This document shows, piece after piece, positions 20,956 through 31,274 of a stretch of 64,000 bases of DNA. The stretch's first letter is position 1. The number at the start of each line of letters is the position of its first letter. The stretch spans positions 32,365 to 96,364 of the forward strand of contig SKCR01001866.1 of assembly GCA_019454045.1 (NCBI GenBank), read 5' to 3'. Below the pieces are notes generated by a model. The model did no database searches. It saw only the letters and a program-made list of their open reading frames with translations, and was not told the origin of the DNA. The stretch is from Zanthoxylum bungeanum. Lineage: Eukaryota; Streptophyta; Magnoliopsida; Sapindales; Rutaceae. A program made the position numbers and the translations under genes.

Positions 20956-21583
20956 GCACTTTATGGTCGACAACCGATCACTTTGGTTCGAATGACCGAG
21001 CATTATCAGATCGGCAGCATCATTCTCAGTTCAAAGAACCATTATGACCGACCATATGAAGACCGAGCATATGGCAAGGCGTGCGCCAGAAGATAAGACG
21101 TCATGTCCCTATGGGGTAAGGAGACAGTCATACCTTCATAAAGAATACTGATGAAACCAGTGTCCTAGAAGGATAAATGGAATAGAGGTAGATTTGATTA
21201 GGAATCCTTGTGGGAAAAGAAGGTTGCTTCAATTAGGAATCCTCATACTAGAGGGAATCTGATTTCTTCACTATTATAAATAGAAGGGTAAATTATGTGT
21301 AAAGAAAAGAGAATCAAGATCAATCTCATTGTGATTAAACTTGTAAAGCACGAGGGATACAAGTTTCAGCAATAAAAGTATAGTTCTGTTTCTGTCCGTG
21401 GACGTAGGTCGGATCAAAATCCGTCGAACCACGTTAAATCTCCTTGTTTGATTAGCGCATTATCTACCTTCTGCTAAATTTTCTTTTGGTTTCCCCCATA
21501 ACCAAACAAATTCACTATTGAAGGAGGATTACCTTGGGAGTGATATTCCCATATTGCCCTGAGATCAAAATCCACCGTCAACA
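20956..21583 (+). repeat. 3' LTR of the Tat element, first ~188 bp missing
   Basis: Aligns with 12655-13295 and ends CACCGTCAACA, directly followed by the AATTC target duplication. The junction with internal DNA at 20956 (GGAAAAAGGGACCGAGC) lies where ~188 bp of LTR start should be. The right end is intact, so the loss is internal. A purine-rich stretch at about 20880-20900 could be the displaced polypurine tract. Confidence 0.85.
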
Positions 21584-23580
21584 AATTCTAATAAATAAGT
21601 AATTTATTTATTTATTTATTATTATTATTATTTAGGAAAAATAATTGAAATAAGTAATTTATTTATTTATTATTATTATTATTATTTAGGAAAAATAATT
21701 GAAAAATTGTGTATATATGAAGAAAATATACTATTAAGCGAAGTAAAAAAGATTGGACCCAATCTAATAAGAATTTTTGCAAAGAAATAATCTTTAAGAA
21801 AATAAAATTCTTAATAAAAAATTTTGATTATATTTTTTACCATAACTTTCAAGCATAATAATTGAAAAAATTTATATATAGGAAGAAAATATACTATTAA
21901 ACTAGGTAAAAAGAAATTGGACCCTATCTAATAAGAATTTTTGTAAAGAAAGATTCCTTAAGAAAATAAAATTACTAACAAAAACTTAAAAAATTGGTTA
22001 GGTTTTGTGAGCGGTTATTATTTAGGTTTCTTGTTTTAATAAATGATTTTTTTTTATATATTGTAATAATTTTTTATTTTAATAATATATTATTTTTATT
22101 TATAAATTAATAATAAAAATATTAATTGTAGAGATTGGGTGTCACATATATTTTTTATTTTAATTGAAGATAATAATATATCTTCTTATTATAATAGCTA
22201 ATAAAAAATTTAATTGTACAGATTAAATGTCATGTGACGCTATGAGATAGCTTAAAAATATTTAACTTATATATATATTCTTTGTCGGATTTTCTGTGAT
22301 ATTATTTAAAAATTAATCGGATAGTATAATATATTTTATTGTTATAATATGGTTCTTAAATAATAGATGTATTAATTTAATAGTGTTTTTTAATTGTAAT
22401 ACGATTGTATGATATATTTTCTTATTATAATATAATTCTTATAAAATTATAATATGTATTTTTATTGTAATATATATTTTTATTTAATAGATTTATTAAT
22501 TTAATTTTATAACTTTAATATGAAGCCGACGCGTGACGCGACGAGGAGGATTAAAAATGTTTACCTTAAATATATAAAATCCTACATGACGTTTTGAGAG
22601 AGCTGGAAAACATTGAACTTTTATTTTATAATATACACGTTAATAATCTAATTTTTAATTTAGATTAATAATCCTATGTGGCGCATTGAAGGAACATTAA
22701 AACATTGAACTTTTAATTAAAAAAACTTGTGTATATAATATACTATTAAGCTAAGTAAAAAGAAATTGGACCCTAGCTAATAAGATTTTTTGCAAAAAAG
22801 AATCCTTAAGAAAATAAAATTCTTAATGAAAAATGATTGTATTTTCTACCGTAATTTTAAAGCCTAATAATTGGGAAAAAAAAATTTGTATATAGGATGA
22901 AAATATACTACTAAGCTAAGTGAAAAGAAATTAGACCATAATTAATAAGAATTTTTGCAAAGAAAAGAATCCTTAAGAAAATAAAACTTCTAATAAAAAA
23001 TTTGATTACATTTTCTACAGTAATTTTTAAAGCCTGATAATTAATAGTTTTCTTATTTTAATAAAATATTGTATATTTTAAAATTTTAATAATAAAAAAA
23101 TAATTATAGAGATATTTTAATTTTGTAATTTAATAACAAACAATTAATTATAGATATTAGGTTAATTGTAGAGATTAAGTATCGCGTATGTTTTTTTTTA
23201 AATATGAGATTATAATATATTTCTTATTTTAATTTTATAATTTATTAATAATTAATTAATTAAATTAGTAGGTTGTTATATTTTTATATTGTAATAGTTT
23301 TCTTATTTTGATAATTTATTATTTTAATTTTATAATTTAATAATCTTGTAGAGATAGTTTAATAATAACAAATTAATTATATAGATTAGGTGCCAGATTG
23401 GTAATTTTAAAAATATTTAATATATTAGATTTGTATTTTTATTTTGTGTTGAATGTATACATTAATAATATAATAATCTAATTTTTTTACTTTATTTTTA
23501 ATTTAAATTAATAATCATTGTGGCGCGTTGAAGAACACGAAAACATTTAGACTTTTAATAATAATACCTATCTATTTTTT
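21584..23580. repeat. AT-rich block array, several related units
   Basis: A unit beginning TACTATTAAGC(T)AAGTAAAAAG, continuing AATTGGACCC...AATAAGAATTTTTGCAAAG and GAATCCTTAAGAAAATAAAA, occurs near 21728, 21891, 22735 and 22905. A second motif (GTGGCGC or TGACGC, then TTGA..GA, then AAAACATTGAACTTTTA) occurs near 22232, 22590, 22680 and 23520. The larger blocks repeat with a period of roughly 840 bp. At 21600-21705 a ~58-bp unit with (TTA)n is duplicated in tandem. There is no open frame of note and no transposase. This looks like a local satellite-like or MITE-derived array into which the Tat element inserted. Confidence 0.6.
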
Positions 23581-23729
23581 TTAACTCTATTGCTTGGATA
23601 AAGTGGTGAATATTAATACAAATAACAATATATACCCAACAATGCTCTTATCTTATCTAACCGATTTGAGATAGACACACATCAATTTGAACAAAAACAG
23701 TTTTGTAGATTTGTTGTTGGTTTAATTAT

Positions 23730-23923
23730 TTTCAAAGATATGATATTAATGTTAATTGATATGTAATTAATATTGATAGATATGATATTAATGTTAGTTG
23801 TTTCTTGATATGTAATTAATATTGATTCTTTTATAATGCCTATATAAAGACAATTTGTAATTCATATTGAAATTAAGAAAAGTAGTACATTTTTCTTCAG
23901 CTTTCCTATTTCGGTTTCTAACA
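23730..23923 (+). repeat. Left LTR of the short copia element
   Basis: About 194 bp, ending TTTCGGTTTCTAACA, with GCCTATATAAAGAC as a likely TATA box near 23850. It matches 24265-24437 plus 25211-25291 once the MITE is removed. Its first bases read TTTC where the other copy reads TGTC, so the terminal TG has mutated. Confidence 0.75.
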
Positions 23924-23970
23924 TGGTATCAGATACATGAGTTTTGATTTCTGGATATTTCATTGTCTTT

Positions 23971-24150
23971 GTCTCTAAACGGGTCTTATCTCGTTGTCAC
24001 TGTCTCCAAATTGGTCTCATCTCCTTATCTCTGTCTCCAAACAGGTCTTCTCTCCTTGTCTTTGTCTCCATACAGGTCACATCTCATTGTTCATGTCTCC
24101 AAACAGGTCTTATCTCCTTCTCCCTGCCTCCAAACAGGTGTATCTATGCT
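23971..24150 (+). repeat. 31-bp minisatellite inside the short copia element
   Basis: Five units start at 23971, 24002, 24033, 24064 and 24095, plus a partial one at 24126. Each is exactly 31 bp, consensus GTCTCCAAACAGGTCTNATC then TCCTTGTCTCT. Because 31 is not a multiple of 3 and the unit lacks stops, all three frames stay open. The short open frames here (23944-24251) are therefore an artefact of the repeat. Confidence 0.85.
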
Positions 24151-24157
24151 CCGATAA

Positions 24158-24252
24158 TCAAATAGCTGATATCTTAACCAAATCTTTTCTTCTTGGCCGT
24201 TACATAACCCTCGTTTTCAAACTCAATCTGGTTTCCACACTACCATCTTGAG
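24158..24252 (+). pseudogene. C-terminal tail of copia RNase H
   Basis: The frame reads DNQIADILTKSFLLGRYITL and ends in a stop after STLPS. This matches the last helix of Ty1/copia RNase H (xxxQxADxxTKxL). It lies directly before the polypurine tract, the normal end of copia pol. Nothing else of pol remains. Confidence 0.75.
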
Positions 24253-24437
24253 TTTGAGGGGGGATGTCAAATATATGATATTAATGTTAGTTGATATGTA
24301 ATTAATATTGATAGATATGATATTAATGTTAGTTGTTAGTTGATACCTAATTAATATTGATAGATATGATATTAATGTTAGTTGTTTGTTGATATGTAAT
24401 TAATATTGATTCTTTAGTAATGCATATATAAAGATAA

Positions 24438-25210
24438 GGGCTATTTACGTTTTACTACTAAAATTATGATAAAATAACAATTGGGTACTATGAATATTAA
24501 CATATTACACTTTACTATTAAACTTATATAAAATTTAACATTTTATTACTTTTCCATCTAAACAGTTAGTTGACAGTCAGTTGACCTTTAAAAAGACTAT
24601 TTTATCCTCAAAATAAAATAAACGTGAAAATTATAATCATACTCTTTAAAAAAATATATCTAAATCTTATATATAACAATAAAAAAAGATGCAATCAACA
24701 ATCACATTTATAAAAATATTTCAGTCTCTAAACTGTTCATATAACCTAACAAAATAAAGAATTTAATTTACCAAAATAATTTAATAATTAACATTCTCAT
24801 ATTAACCAAAATATTTTAAATGGATTACAATTTATAATAATTTATGGGTTAAGACTTTTTTATCCTTACAATGTCAACATGATGTCATGGTCAACTAATG
24901 ATATATATGGAAAAGTAGTAAAATATTAAATTTTATATAAGTTTAGTAGTAAAGTGTAATATATTAATATTCATTGTACTCATTTGGTATTTTATCATAA
25001 CTTTAGTAGTAAAACGTAAATAATTCTTATTTTATTTTGAGGATAAAACAATCTTTTTTAAGTTCAACTGACGGTCAACTAACGGTTTGGATGGAAAAGT
25101 AGTAAAATGTTAAATTTTATATAAATTTAGTAGTAAAGTGTAATATATTAATATTCATAATACTCAATTGTTATTTTATCATAACTTTAATAGTAAAATG
25201 TAAATAATCC
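24438..25210. mobile_element. MULE-type MITE with long terminal inverted repeats and 10-bp target duplication
   Basis: The insert starts GGGCTATTTACGTTTTACTA and ends TAGTAAAATGTAAATAATCC. The arms are inverted copies of each other for well over 100 bp. It is flanked by ATAAAGATAA at 24428-24437 and 25211-25220, and interrupts the right LTR of the short copia element. A target duplication of 9-11 bp with long inverted repeats points to Mutator-like elements. There is no transposase. An additional inner right arm (about 24895-25023) lies in tandem with the outer one. Confidence 0.8.
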
Positions 25211-25291
25211 ATAAAGATAATTTATAATTCATATTGAAATTAAGAAAACTAATATATTTTTCTTCACACTCTCCTATTTCAGTTTCTAACA

Positions 25292-27275
25292 ATTGTATCT
25301 CAAATTTGCATTTAATTTTTAACCATTTTTTTATCATTATTTTTCAAAATTGCATTTACTTTGTAACCAATTTGATTATTATTTATTTCCTTATTAATAA
25401 AATTTATTTGTATTATAATTTCTAAAAAAATTAGTTTAATTTGACTGGCTGGTACCACACTACTTTCCAAATAAGCTTTTATTATTATTATTCAATACGC
25501 TTTTATTAGATAAGAATATGGAAACCACGAAATCATCAATAGCGACTCCTCATTAAACAATGGTATCTTCCAATTTTCTTTTTCAAACGTCTAAAATGGC
25601 CTATAAATTGCCTCTTCTACACGTTAGCTACAATTAGGAACCGAATTACATTTTTAACAAGATGCTAAATTCATCTCCAAAGTCAAAAAAAAAAAAAAAA
25701 GGAAGAAGAAGAAGAATAAATATTTACATACGATTTCATATCAAAATATTCTTATTTCCACTAATTATTATTATTATAATGAGTCGCTCAGCTAGTAAGA
25801 CATTGTCCATTTTGAGCTATATCTAGTCTCACGACTTCATTTTTCATGTAAATAGTAAACTCACCGAAAATACATATAACTAATTAAGACATTATATCAC
25901 CATCATCCCTCCCAAATAATATAGGACATCACAATTATTAGTATTATTATTTTAACTAGTGTGTTTTAAGTGCTTATCATTGGAATATTTGTGAGGCTGA
26001 CCAATCACCCACAATAAATGGTAGCGAGCAAAAGCAAAAAAAAAAAAAAAATCAATATCATGAAATATTGTATTACCACCATGAATGGTAGTAAGCTAAA
26101 GCAAATATTATTTGATTTTGATTTTGATTTGATTTGATGTATGTCGTGTGGGTAAAAGCAAGTAGAAATAAATAATAAATGTAAAAAATTAGAGCCCAAT
26201 TGATGAATGATGATGATCACATCACACGATTCCTTGCGTTATGTGGTAACCAAACTTGTTTATTAAAGTTTAGCTTGTACACCCAATCTCCTATATGTGT
26301 CTGGCCTTTTTTTATATTTATTTTTCTATATTCGATATAGTTTCTTCCATCTACCATCCTTTTTATGGTTTACTCTTTTGTTTATTTTATATTTTTAATT
26401 AAATATATTCTCTAACAAACAAATAAAGAATCCACCCCCGAGCTAACCTAAATTATGAATTCCTTTTCGGGCAACAAAACAATTTTAAATTTAATCTAAT
26501 AGTCTTTTCCCACACGCCACAACGAAAATGAGATCCACCTTAATCTATGCAATTAATTGGAACGTGGAAATTTATCTAATAGCCTGTGTTATTTTATTAA
26601 ATTAATTTTTCTTTTCTCTGTACATTTTAAAATTTATCAAAATTTCCCAAGTTAACTTTTAATTTTTCATGATATGTTTTTAATTATTTTACTCCTTAGT
26701 AATTGATCAATAAAAAATTATAAAAATAATATAGTAAAATATACACACAAATAGAATGTAATGGGGCGTATATGATATGTGGATATCAATACACGAAGTT
26801 CTATTTAAGCAACGGGTATAAAAATTTTACTCGTATTCGACCCTAGCATATTGGCCATGTGGCCCCTTGTGCAGGTATCCCGTTTACACGATCATTTTAT
26901 CTCTATTAAAAAAAGATGTCAATAACTCAAATCCGACTTATTCAACTAAAGAGTATATAAAATTGTTCCATTATCCGCCACTAATATAATGGGCCGCCGT
27001 AAAACCTCACATGGATTTTTGCAATCCCTACACAAATAGTAAAAAAAAAAAAAATTCAGAGATGGGAGGTTTTGGTGAATTCTGAAACATGAAGGGATAA
27101 ATGATATATTTTGATAAACAGTAAGGGGTTTTTTGTTATTGTATTCTCAAATTAAAACACAATCTACTTCAATATAAATTGGTGTGTTTAATTTATTTTG
27201 ATTTTATCTGTGTGGTCGTCGAGGCTACTCCCATTATCATACCCACCTCTCTTTCTCTCATTCATTTCATATGAA
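25292..27275. other. AT-rich intergenic region upstream of the PHD gene
   Basis: No convincing open frames or element ends were found. The region includes poly(A)/GAA runs near 25685 and 26038 and scattered microsatellites. The last 150 bp should hold the promoter of the downstream gene; CAATATAAATTGG near 27170 is a possible TATA box and CTCTCTTTCTCTCATTC at 27248 is a pyrimidine-rich leader. I could not define a transcription start. Confidence 0.4.
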
Positions 27276-27305
27276 ATGAAACAATATGACAACAAATAAA
27301 GTAGC

Positions 27306-27358
<53 letters not shown>

Positions 27359-27359
27359 T
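27306..27359 (+). repeat. (AAT)n then (ATT)n microsatellite at the 5' end of the PHD gene
   Basis: About 13 AAT units followed by about 5 ATT units, immediately before the zinc-finger coding sequence. If translated in the zinc-finger frame it would give Asn then Ile runs. In the frame of the nearest ATG (27286) it gives Ile/Leu runs and leaves the finger out of frame. Confidence 0.9.
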
Positions 27360-28034
27360 GCCCCAATATCAAAAGATTCACAGTTACAGTCACAGCAAGC
27401 AAGCCCTGAGTGTTGCATGTGTGGTGATTATGGCGTTTCTAATGAGATTTTTCAGTGCAGAGTTTGCAAATTCAGATCTCAACACAGGTAATTATTTAAT
27501 ATTTAAATTTTTCTGTATTAAGTTTTTGTTTTGTAATACGTTTTTATTAATTCATTTAATTGAATTTTCAGATACTGTAGCAATCTCTATCCGAAAGCTG
27601 ATTCATACCAAGTTTGCAACTGGTGTCTGAGCCAAAAGAATGATAAAGATAAGTCACAAAATTCATCAAATTCTTCTTCATCAATCAAAACCAACAGCCA
27701 AGAAGATGCAGATAGCAAGAACAAGATCAAGAATAATAATAATAGAGTTGTTAAAAGCCAAAGAAGCAATTTGCAGCTGCAGCAACAACTCAAAAAACCC
27801 ATCAAGAAACAAAGGTTATCACCGGAGAGATCATCGCCACCGACGCCGACGCCGGCGATCCGTAAAAGGATCCTAACAAATGGAGCTTTAGAGGAGAAGA
27901 AGCTTTTAAAGAGAACAAAGTCAGAATTAGAGATATCAAATAACAATAATAAAAATAATACAGTGATGATCAAAAAGCCAGTTTTTAGGAATAAGGTAAG
28001 AAGATACAAGCTTTTGGATGAGGTTTCAAGCTAA
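27360..28034 (+). CDS. PHD-type zinc-finger protein, plant family (2 exons; start uncertain)
   Basis: The only recognisable host gene. Exon 1 to 27487 and exon 2 27572-28034 are separated by an 84-bp AT-rich intron with GT...AG ends (CACAG|GTAATT, TTTTCAG|ATACTG). The spliced frame gives a Cys-rich finger at the N-terminus: CCMCGDYGV, QCRVCKFRSQHRYC across the junction, then VCNWCL. This Cys4-His-Cys3-like spacing belongs to a plant PHD-type family of small nuclear proteins. The rest (about 150 residues) is basic and Ser/Asn/Lys-rich, with SPERSSPPTPTP and a C-terminus FRNKVRRYKLLDEV typical of the family's conserved tail. The start is a problem: the ATG at 27276 hits TAA at 27297, the ATG at 27286 is in another frame across the (AAT)n tract, and the first in-frame Met is within CCMCG (27417). 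A frameshift, an allele variant or an unseen 5' exon are all possible. Ligand and role are unknown to me. Confidence 0.75.
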
Positions 28035-28330
28035 TGATGTGAATTTGATAATAATGCTCTCTATCTTTATAAATGAACAATATAAAATGGTATTTGTTTT
28101 GTTTTGTTTGTTTGTTTGTTTTTTTTTTTTTTTTTTGGTGAGAATTTTAATCCCCCAAAAAAAACTGCGTATATATATTTACAAGATGATCATTCAGACA
28201 GTCATTAGGGTTAGTGAAGAGTCTTGATTTGTCACTCAACCTAATGTCACAATACTCAAATGAATCCGATATGATTATAGTAATTTATGATCATGGTTAA
28301 AAAACAATGCATTGTGTATCATGAATCATA
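28035..28330 (+). other. 3' flank of the PHD gene
   Basis: AATGAACAATATAAAATGG near 28070 could serve polyadenylation. A poly(T) run at 28118-28136 follows. No gene is seen in the rest. Confidence 0.4.
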
Positions 28331-29120
28331 TATTTGCTAGGCCCGGCAACCGAACCAGAATCGAAACCGCCGATTTCAAGAATTGGAATTGAATCGGAAA
28401 AAATCTGGTTCGATTCCGATTTCATTGAAAATGGAACTAGAAACTGCCTATTTTGGAATCGAACTGACGGTTAGATTCCGAATCGGGAAAAAAATGTGTG
28501 AATGTTGGAGGCAAATTCACTGTTCATCATGAATCAGCCAAGACTGTTGGAGGCAAACGGTCTTGGCGGTATATATTACCATTGGTTTAAGCATATTATA
28601 TTAAATGTTTTTAATTTTGTGTATAAATATCCACCTTGGCTAAATTCTCTTGACAATAATTTTCTTCTATTATCTCAATTTCTATCAACAATTCTATTCA
28701 CTCAATTTCTTCTCAAATTCTCATTTACTATTATTATTTTAATTCTCAAATATTATCTAAATTTCTCATTATTAGTTTATTTATTACAAAATACGAAAAT
28801 ATCAAGTGCAAGTTAGAATCCAACAATGGATGTTTTCTATATGTAGTGATATATGGACTTGGCTTTGGCAAATACATTCATACATTGGTATAACATGTCA
28901 TTGGATAGATGATGAATGAAAAATACAAAAACGTGTTATTGCTTTTCGTGTTTTATAAAGTAGACATATTGTAGATAATATTTACAGAATTACCAAATCT
29001 ATTTTAGAATAATATAGATTTATTTATAAAAAAAATTTCAATCGATTTTTGACAATGTAGCAGCTAATACTACATCTGTTATCGAGCTTCAAAATATTTG
29101 TCAATCAAGTTTGGGAGGAA
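28331..29120 (+). mobile_element. hAT transposon remnant with transposase fragment
   Basis: The left part (28331-28500) is rich in CCGAACC/GAATCG and GGTTCGATTCCG motifs typical of hAT subterminal regions. From about 28850 a broken plus frame reads ITCHWIDDE, KIQKRVIAFRVL and, at 29045-29119, FDNVAANTTSVIEL. These match the plant hAT transposase segments 'T.HWID..W..QKRII.F' and 'DNA.AN..'. Several stops interrupt it. The frame runs directly into a CACTA end at 29121. No dimerisation domain and no right end are visible. Confidence 0.6.
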
Positions 29121-29350
29121 CACTAGTAGAAAAACATGCTATATTGACAAATGATTTATGACCAATACTAGTTTTTTCATCAATTTATGTCACATATATG
29201 ACAGATAAATTAATTATCAAGAATTAGTGACAGATATGTGATAGATAATTATCTGTCAAGAAATAATGACATAAGATATTTCTATAAAAAAAACTAATGA
29301 TAGAAATGATTGACAGAAAATAATTCTATCAAGAATTCATAATTTATAAT
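29121..29350 (+). mobile_element. CACTA (En/Spm-like) element end
   Basis: CACTAGTAGAAAAA is the canonical CACTA-superfamily terminal inverted repeat start. It is followed by short direct and inverted subterminal repeats (GTGACAGATA, TATCTGTCA, GACAGATAA). The inverse end (TTTTCTACTAGTG) was not found by eye in the window. It interrupts the hAT transposase frame, so it came later. Probably a truncated copy; the right limit is approximate. Confidence 0.55.
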
Positions 29351-29469
29351 TCAAAATATTAGTCAAGTGCCAAATTTAAAAAAATTACATAAAATTTGTT
29401 TGAAAAAATAAATATTAAATTAAAAATTAAAAAATAAATTATATGGACTATAAATTAATTATGTCTTTC

Positions 29470-29600
29470 GAACATAGTTTTCGTAATCGGACCAGACCAG
29501 TTGGTTCAATAAGTTAAATTAGGAACCGACCTTTGGTCCGGTCAAAATCATGTTAAAAAATCGGCAGAACTTATAAATCGAAAAAAATTAGAAGAAAACC
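29470..29600. mobile_element. hAT-like subterminal fragment (GGACCAGACCAGTTGG type)
   Basis: Clustered GGACCAGACCAGTTGGTTCA, GGAACCGACC and TTGGTCCGGTC boxes match the repeated 'ggaccggttcaa' motifs of plant non-autonomous hAT elements. No clear terminal repeats or target duplication. Confidence 0.35.
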
Positions 29601-29879
29601 GAAACAAATTAAACCCGATTTTTTTGAATTTTAATATGTAATTAAAATAAGTTTATTATTCGAATTATTATTTTAATACGTAATCATAAAAACATTTTTT
29701 AAATTGTTTAATTTTAACTGAAATTACTCTTTTATCCTTCTGTCTTAATTGTTTATGAACCTAATTCCTGCATTTGTTCACGAGCCTAGTCTAAAAATTT
29801 CACTTCACTGAGTTCACTCTCTGTCTCTCTCCCTCGTGAGCAAAACAAACAAATTCCTAAATTCAGATTTTACTCTCCA

Positions 29880-30003
29880 AAAATGATATACATACATAAA
29901 GTTTTCCCACTCCCCTCACTGTAGGTACAGTGAATTACTGTAGCTCGCTGTAGCCACAATAAGGGAATGAGAGAGAAAACTTTCGGAAAAATTTTATGCA
30001 TGT
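29880..30003. mobile_element. Small inverted-repeat element (MITE-like)
   Basis: AATGATATACATACATAAAG at 29882 and its inverted counterpart ending TTTTATGCATGTATATCATT near 30011 enclose CACTGTAGGTACAGTG and CTGTAGC boxes. The structure could fold into a hairpin. The superfamily is unclear. TACTCT occurs on both sides but not exactly adjacent to the repeats. Confidence 0.45.
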
Positions 30004-30011
30004 ATATCATT

Positions 30012-31274
30012 ACTCTTTACTCTTTGTCTCTCTCTCCTGTTAGAAAATTAAATAAAGCCCTAATTTTTTTCCTCTGTTTTTTTGCACCACTTCTATTTCT
30101 CTTTCAATCGAATGATTCAAATATTTAAAGTTTAAAACATTAGTTTTGAATCTCTCTCCCAAACCCTAGACTTAGGATTTGTTTTTCTTCATCAATTTCG
30201 ACAGCTGCAGGCTGATTAGGCGAGAAACGAGTAGAGATGGCAACAGGTCGGATATAAGACTGGCTGATTGTTTTTCTTTTTATTTGAATATCTTATCTCA
30301 ATTTCAGCAAGAAGTTACAAATCGTAAAGTTTGTTCAATCCAGATCGATCTTAAAGACCTATTTAACATAATTCCTCATCTCTTTGCCTTTCCTCTTTGT
30401 GATTAGTATTTAATTGAATATTCATTTGTTTCACTTGAAAACCTAATTTTGTGTTAACGGTTAATTTCTTTATTTTACAGTATAAAGACTTCGAAGAAGA
30501 ATTTTGTTGGTTAGTGGCTGAAATCACCCTCCGATATATTGGGATTTTTGCTTTAACAATTAATGAATCATGAAAGTAGGTATGTAAACATCTCATAATT
30601 TCAATGCTATAGTGTTTTTGAATAGGAAAAATAGTTATAGGTGCTTTTGTGAAAAGTGTATTTTTCATTCAATAATAATAGCAATGGAAGTGCTTAATGA
30701 AAAAACACTCGACATTTATAGCAATCGATGATGATGAGCAGAAAATATATCAATATTTACCGTCACTTTTACCTAATATTTTGTTTAGTTTCTCGGGTTT
30801 AATGAACATTTTAATGTATTTTAGTTTATTAGCAGATAAAATAAAATCGGGACTCAAATGAATCAATTAGGACGAAATATGGAACAAATAATGGCAAAAA
30901 CTGGACTTGATATTTGGATTTTGGAAGTTGGAAACTTGAAATGACGTTCTAACGAAATACAGTTTCAGAAATTTCAACATTTCTATAGCAATTGACATAT
31001 CTGTTTGGGCATTAATTTCAAATCAAGGCCTTTTGATATTGTGCTGCGTAAGGTTAACTGACAATGTTATTAGTCTCTTGGTTGTATAGATCTTTTGGTG
31101 GTTTTTGGTGATAATTTACTCATGGATATTTGTGGTTTCTTTTCATTTTTAATACAGCTAACAGGGAAAGAGTGGCACCAGATTTTTGAGGTTCGTTTCG
31201 TATAAACATCAGATGTTTGTAAATATTTGGGGATTGATTTAGTTGATGTAGTGTAAGTTTACAAGTGTATGATG
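30012..31274 (+). other. Spacer with possible exon remnants
   Basis: No complete gene found. Exon-like pieces with splice-like borders: 30481-30572 after TTTATTTTACAG, reading YKDFEEEFCWLVAEITLRY; and about 31160-31190 after TTTTTAATACAG, reading LTGKEWHQIFE before GTTCG. Low-GC intron-like DNA separates them. They could be remnants of a host gene truncated at 31275 by copia B, or chance. I do not recognise the protein. Confidence 0.25.

Larger units (their letters stand above)
12468..21583 (+). mobile_element. Tat-clade Ty3/gypsy retrotransposon, complete ends, decayed coding
   Basis: A 9.1-kb plus-strand element bounded by a perfect 5-bp duplication AATTC (12463-12467 and 21584-21588). Order: 5' LTR, primer site TGGCGCCGTCTGTGGG, gag remnant, RT, RNase H, a second archaeal-type RNase H, integrase zinc domain, GC-rich tandem repeats, antisense gene, truncated 3' LTR. 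Dual RNase H and an antisense gene with tandem repeats upstream of the 3' LTR are known Tat-lineage features. The integrase core and protease are missing, frames are shifted repeatedly, and the 3' LTR lacks its first ~188 bp. By hand count the aligned LTRs (~630 bp) differ at about 18 positions plus one 9-bp indel, so the insertion is older than the gag-only element but still recognisable. Confidence 0.9.
23730..25291 (+). mobile_element. Short Ty1/copia derivative with two ~194-bp LTRs
   Basis: Left LTR 23730-23923 is followed by the primer site TGGTATCAGATAC. The right LTR starts TGTCAAATATATG at 24265 after the polypurine tract TTGAGTTTGAGGGGGGA and ends TTTCTAACA at 25291. The right LTR is expanded by an internal duplication of GATATGATATTAATGTTAG units and by a 773-bp MITE. 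Flanks ATTAT (23725-23729) and ATTGT (25292-25296) are a plausible 5-bp duplication with one change. The ~340-bp interior holds only a 31-bp minisatellite and the end of copia RNase H, so the element is a deletion derivative moved in trans, if at all. Confidence 0.8.

Noticed and set aside
23944..24251. Three overlapping frames of SLSPNRS / VSKQV repeats
   Set aside because: The 31-bp minisatellite has no stop in any frame, so openness is compositional. Only the last ~30 codons match copia RNase H.
27286..27630. 114-codon frame starting with a poly-Ile tract
   Set aside because: It uses the nearest ATG but reads the PHD exon out of frame and runs through the intron; the Cys-rich frame is the real one.
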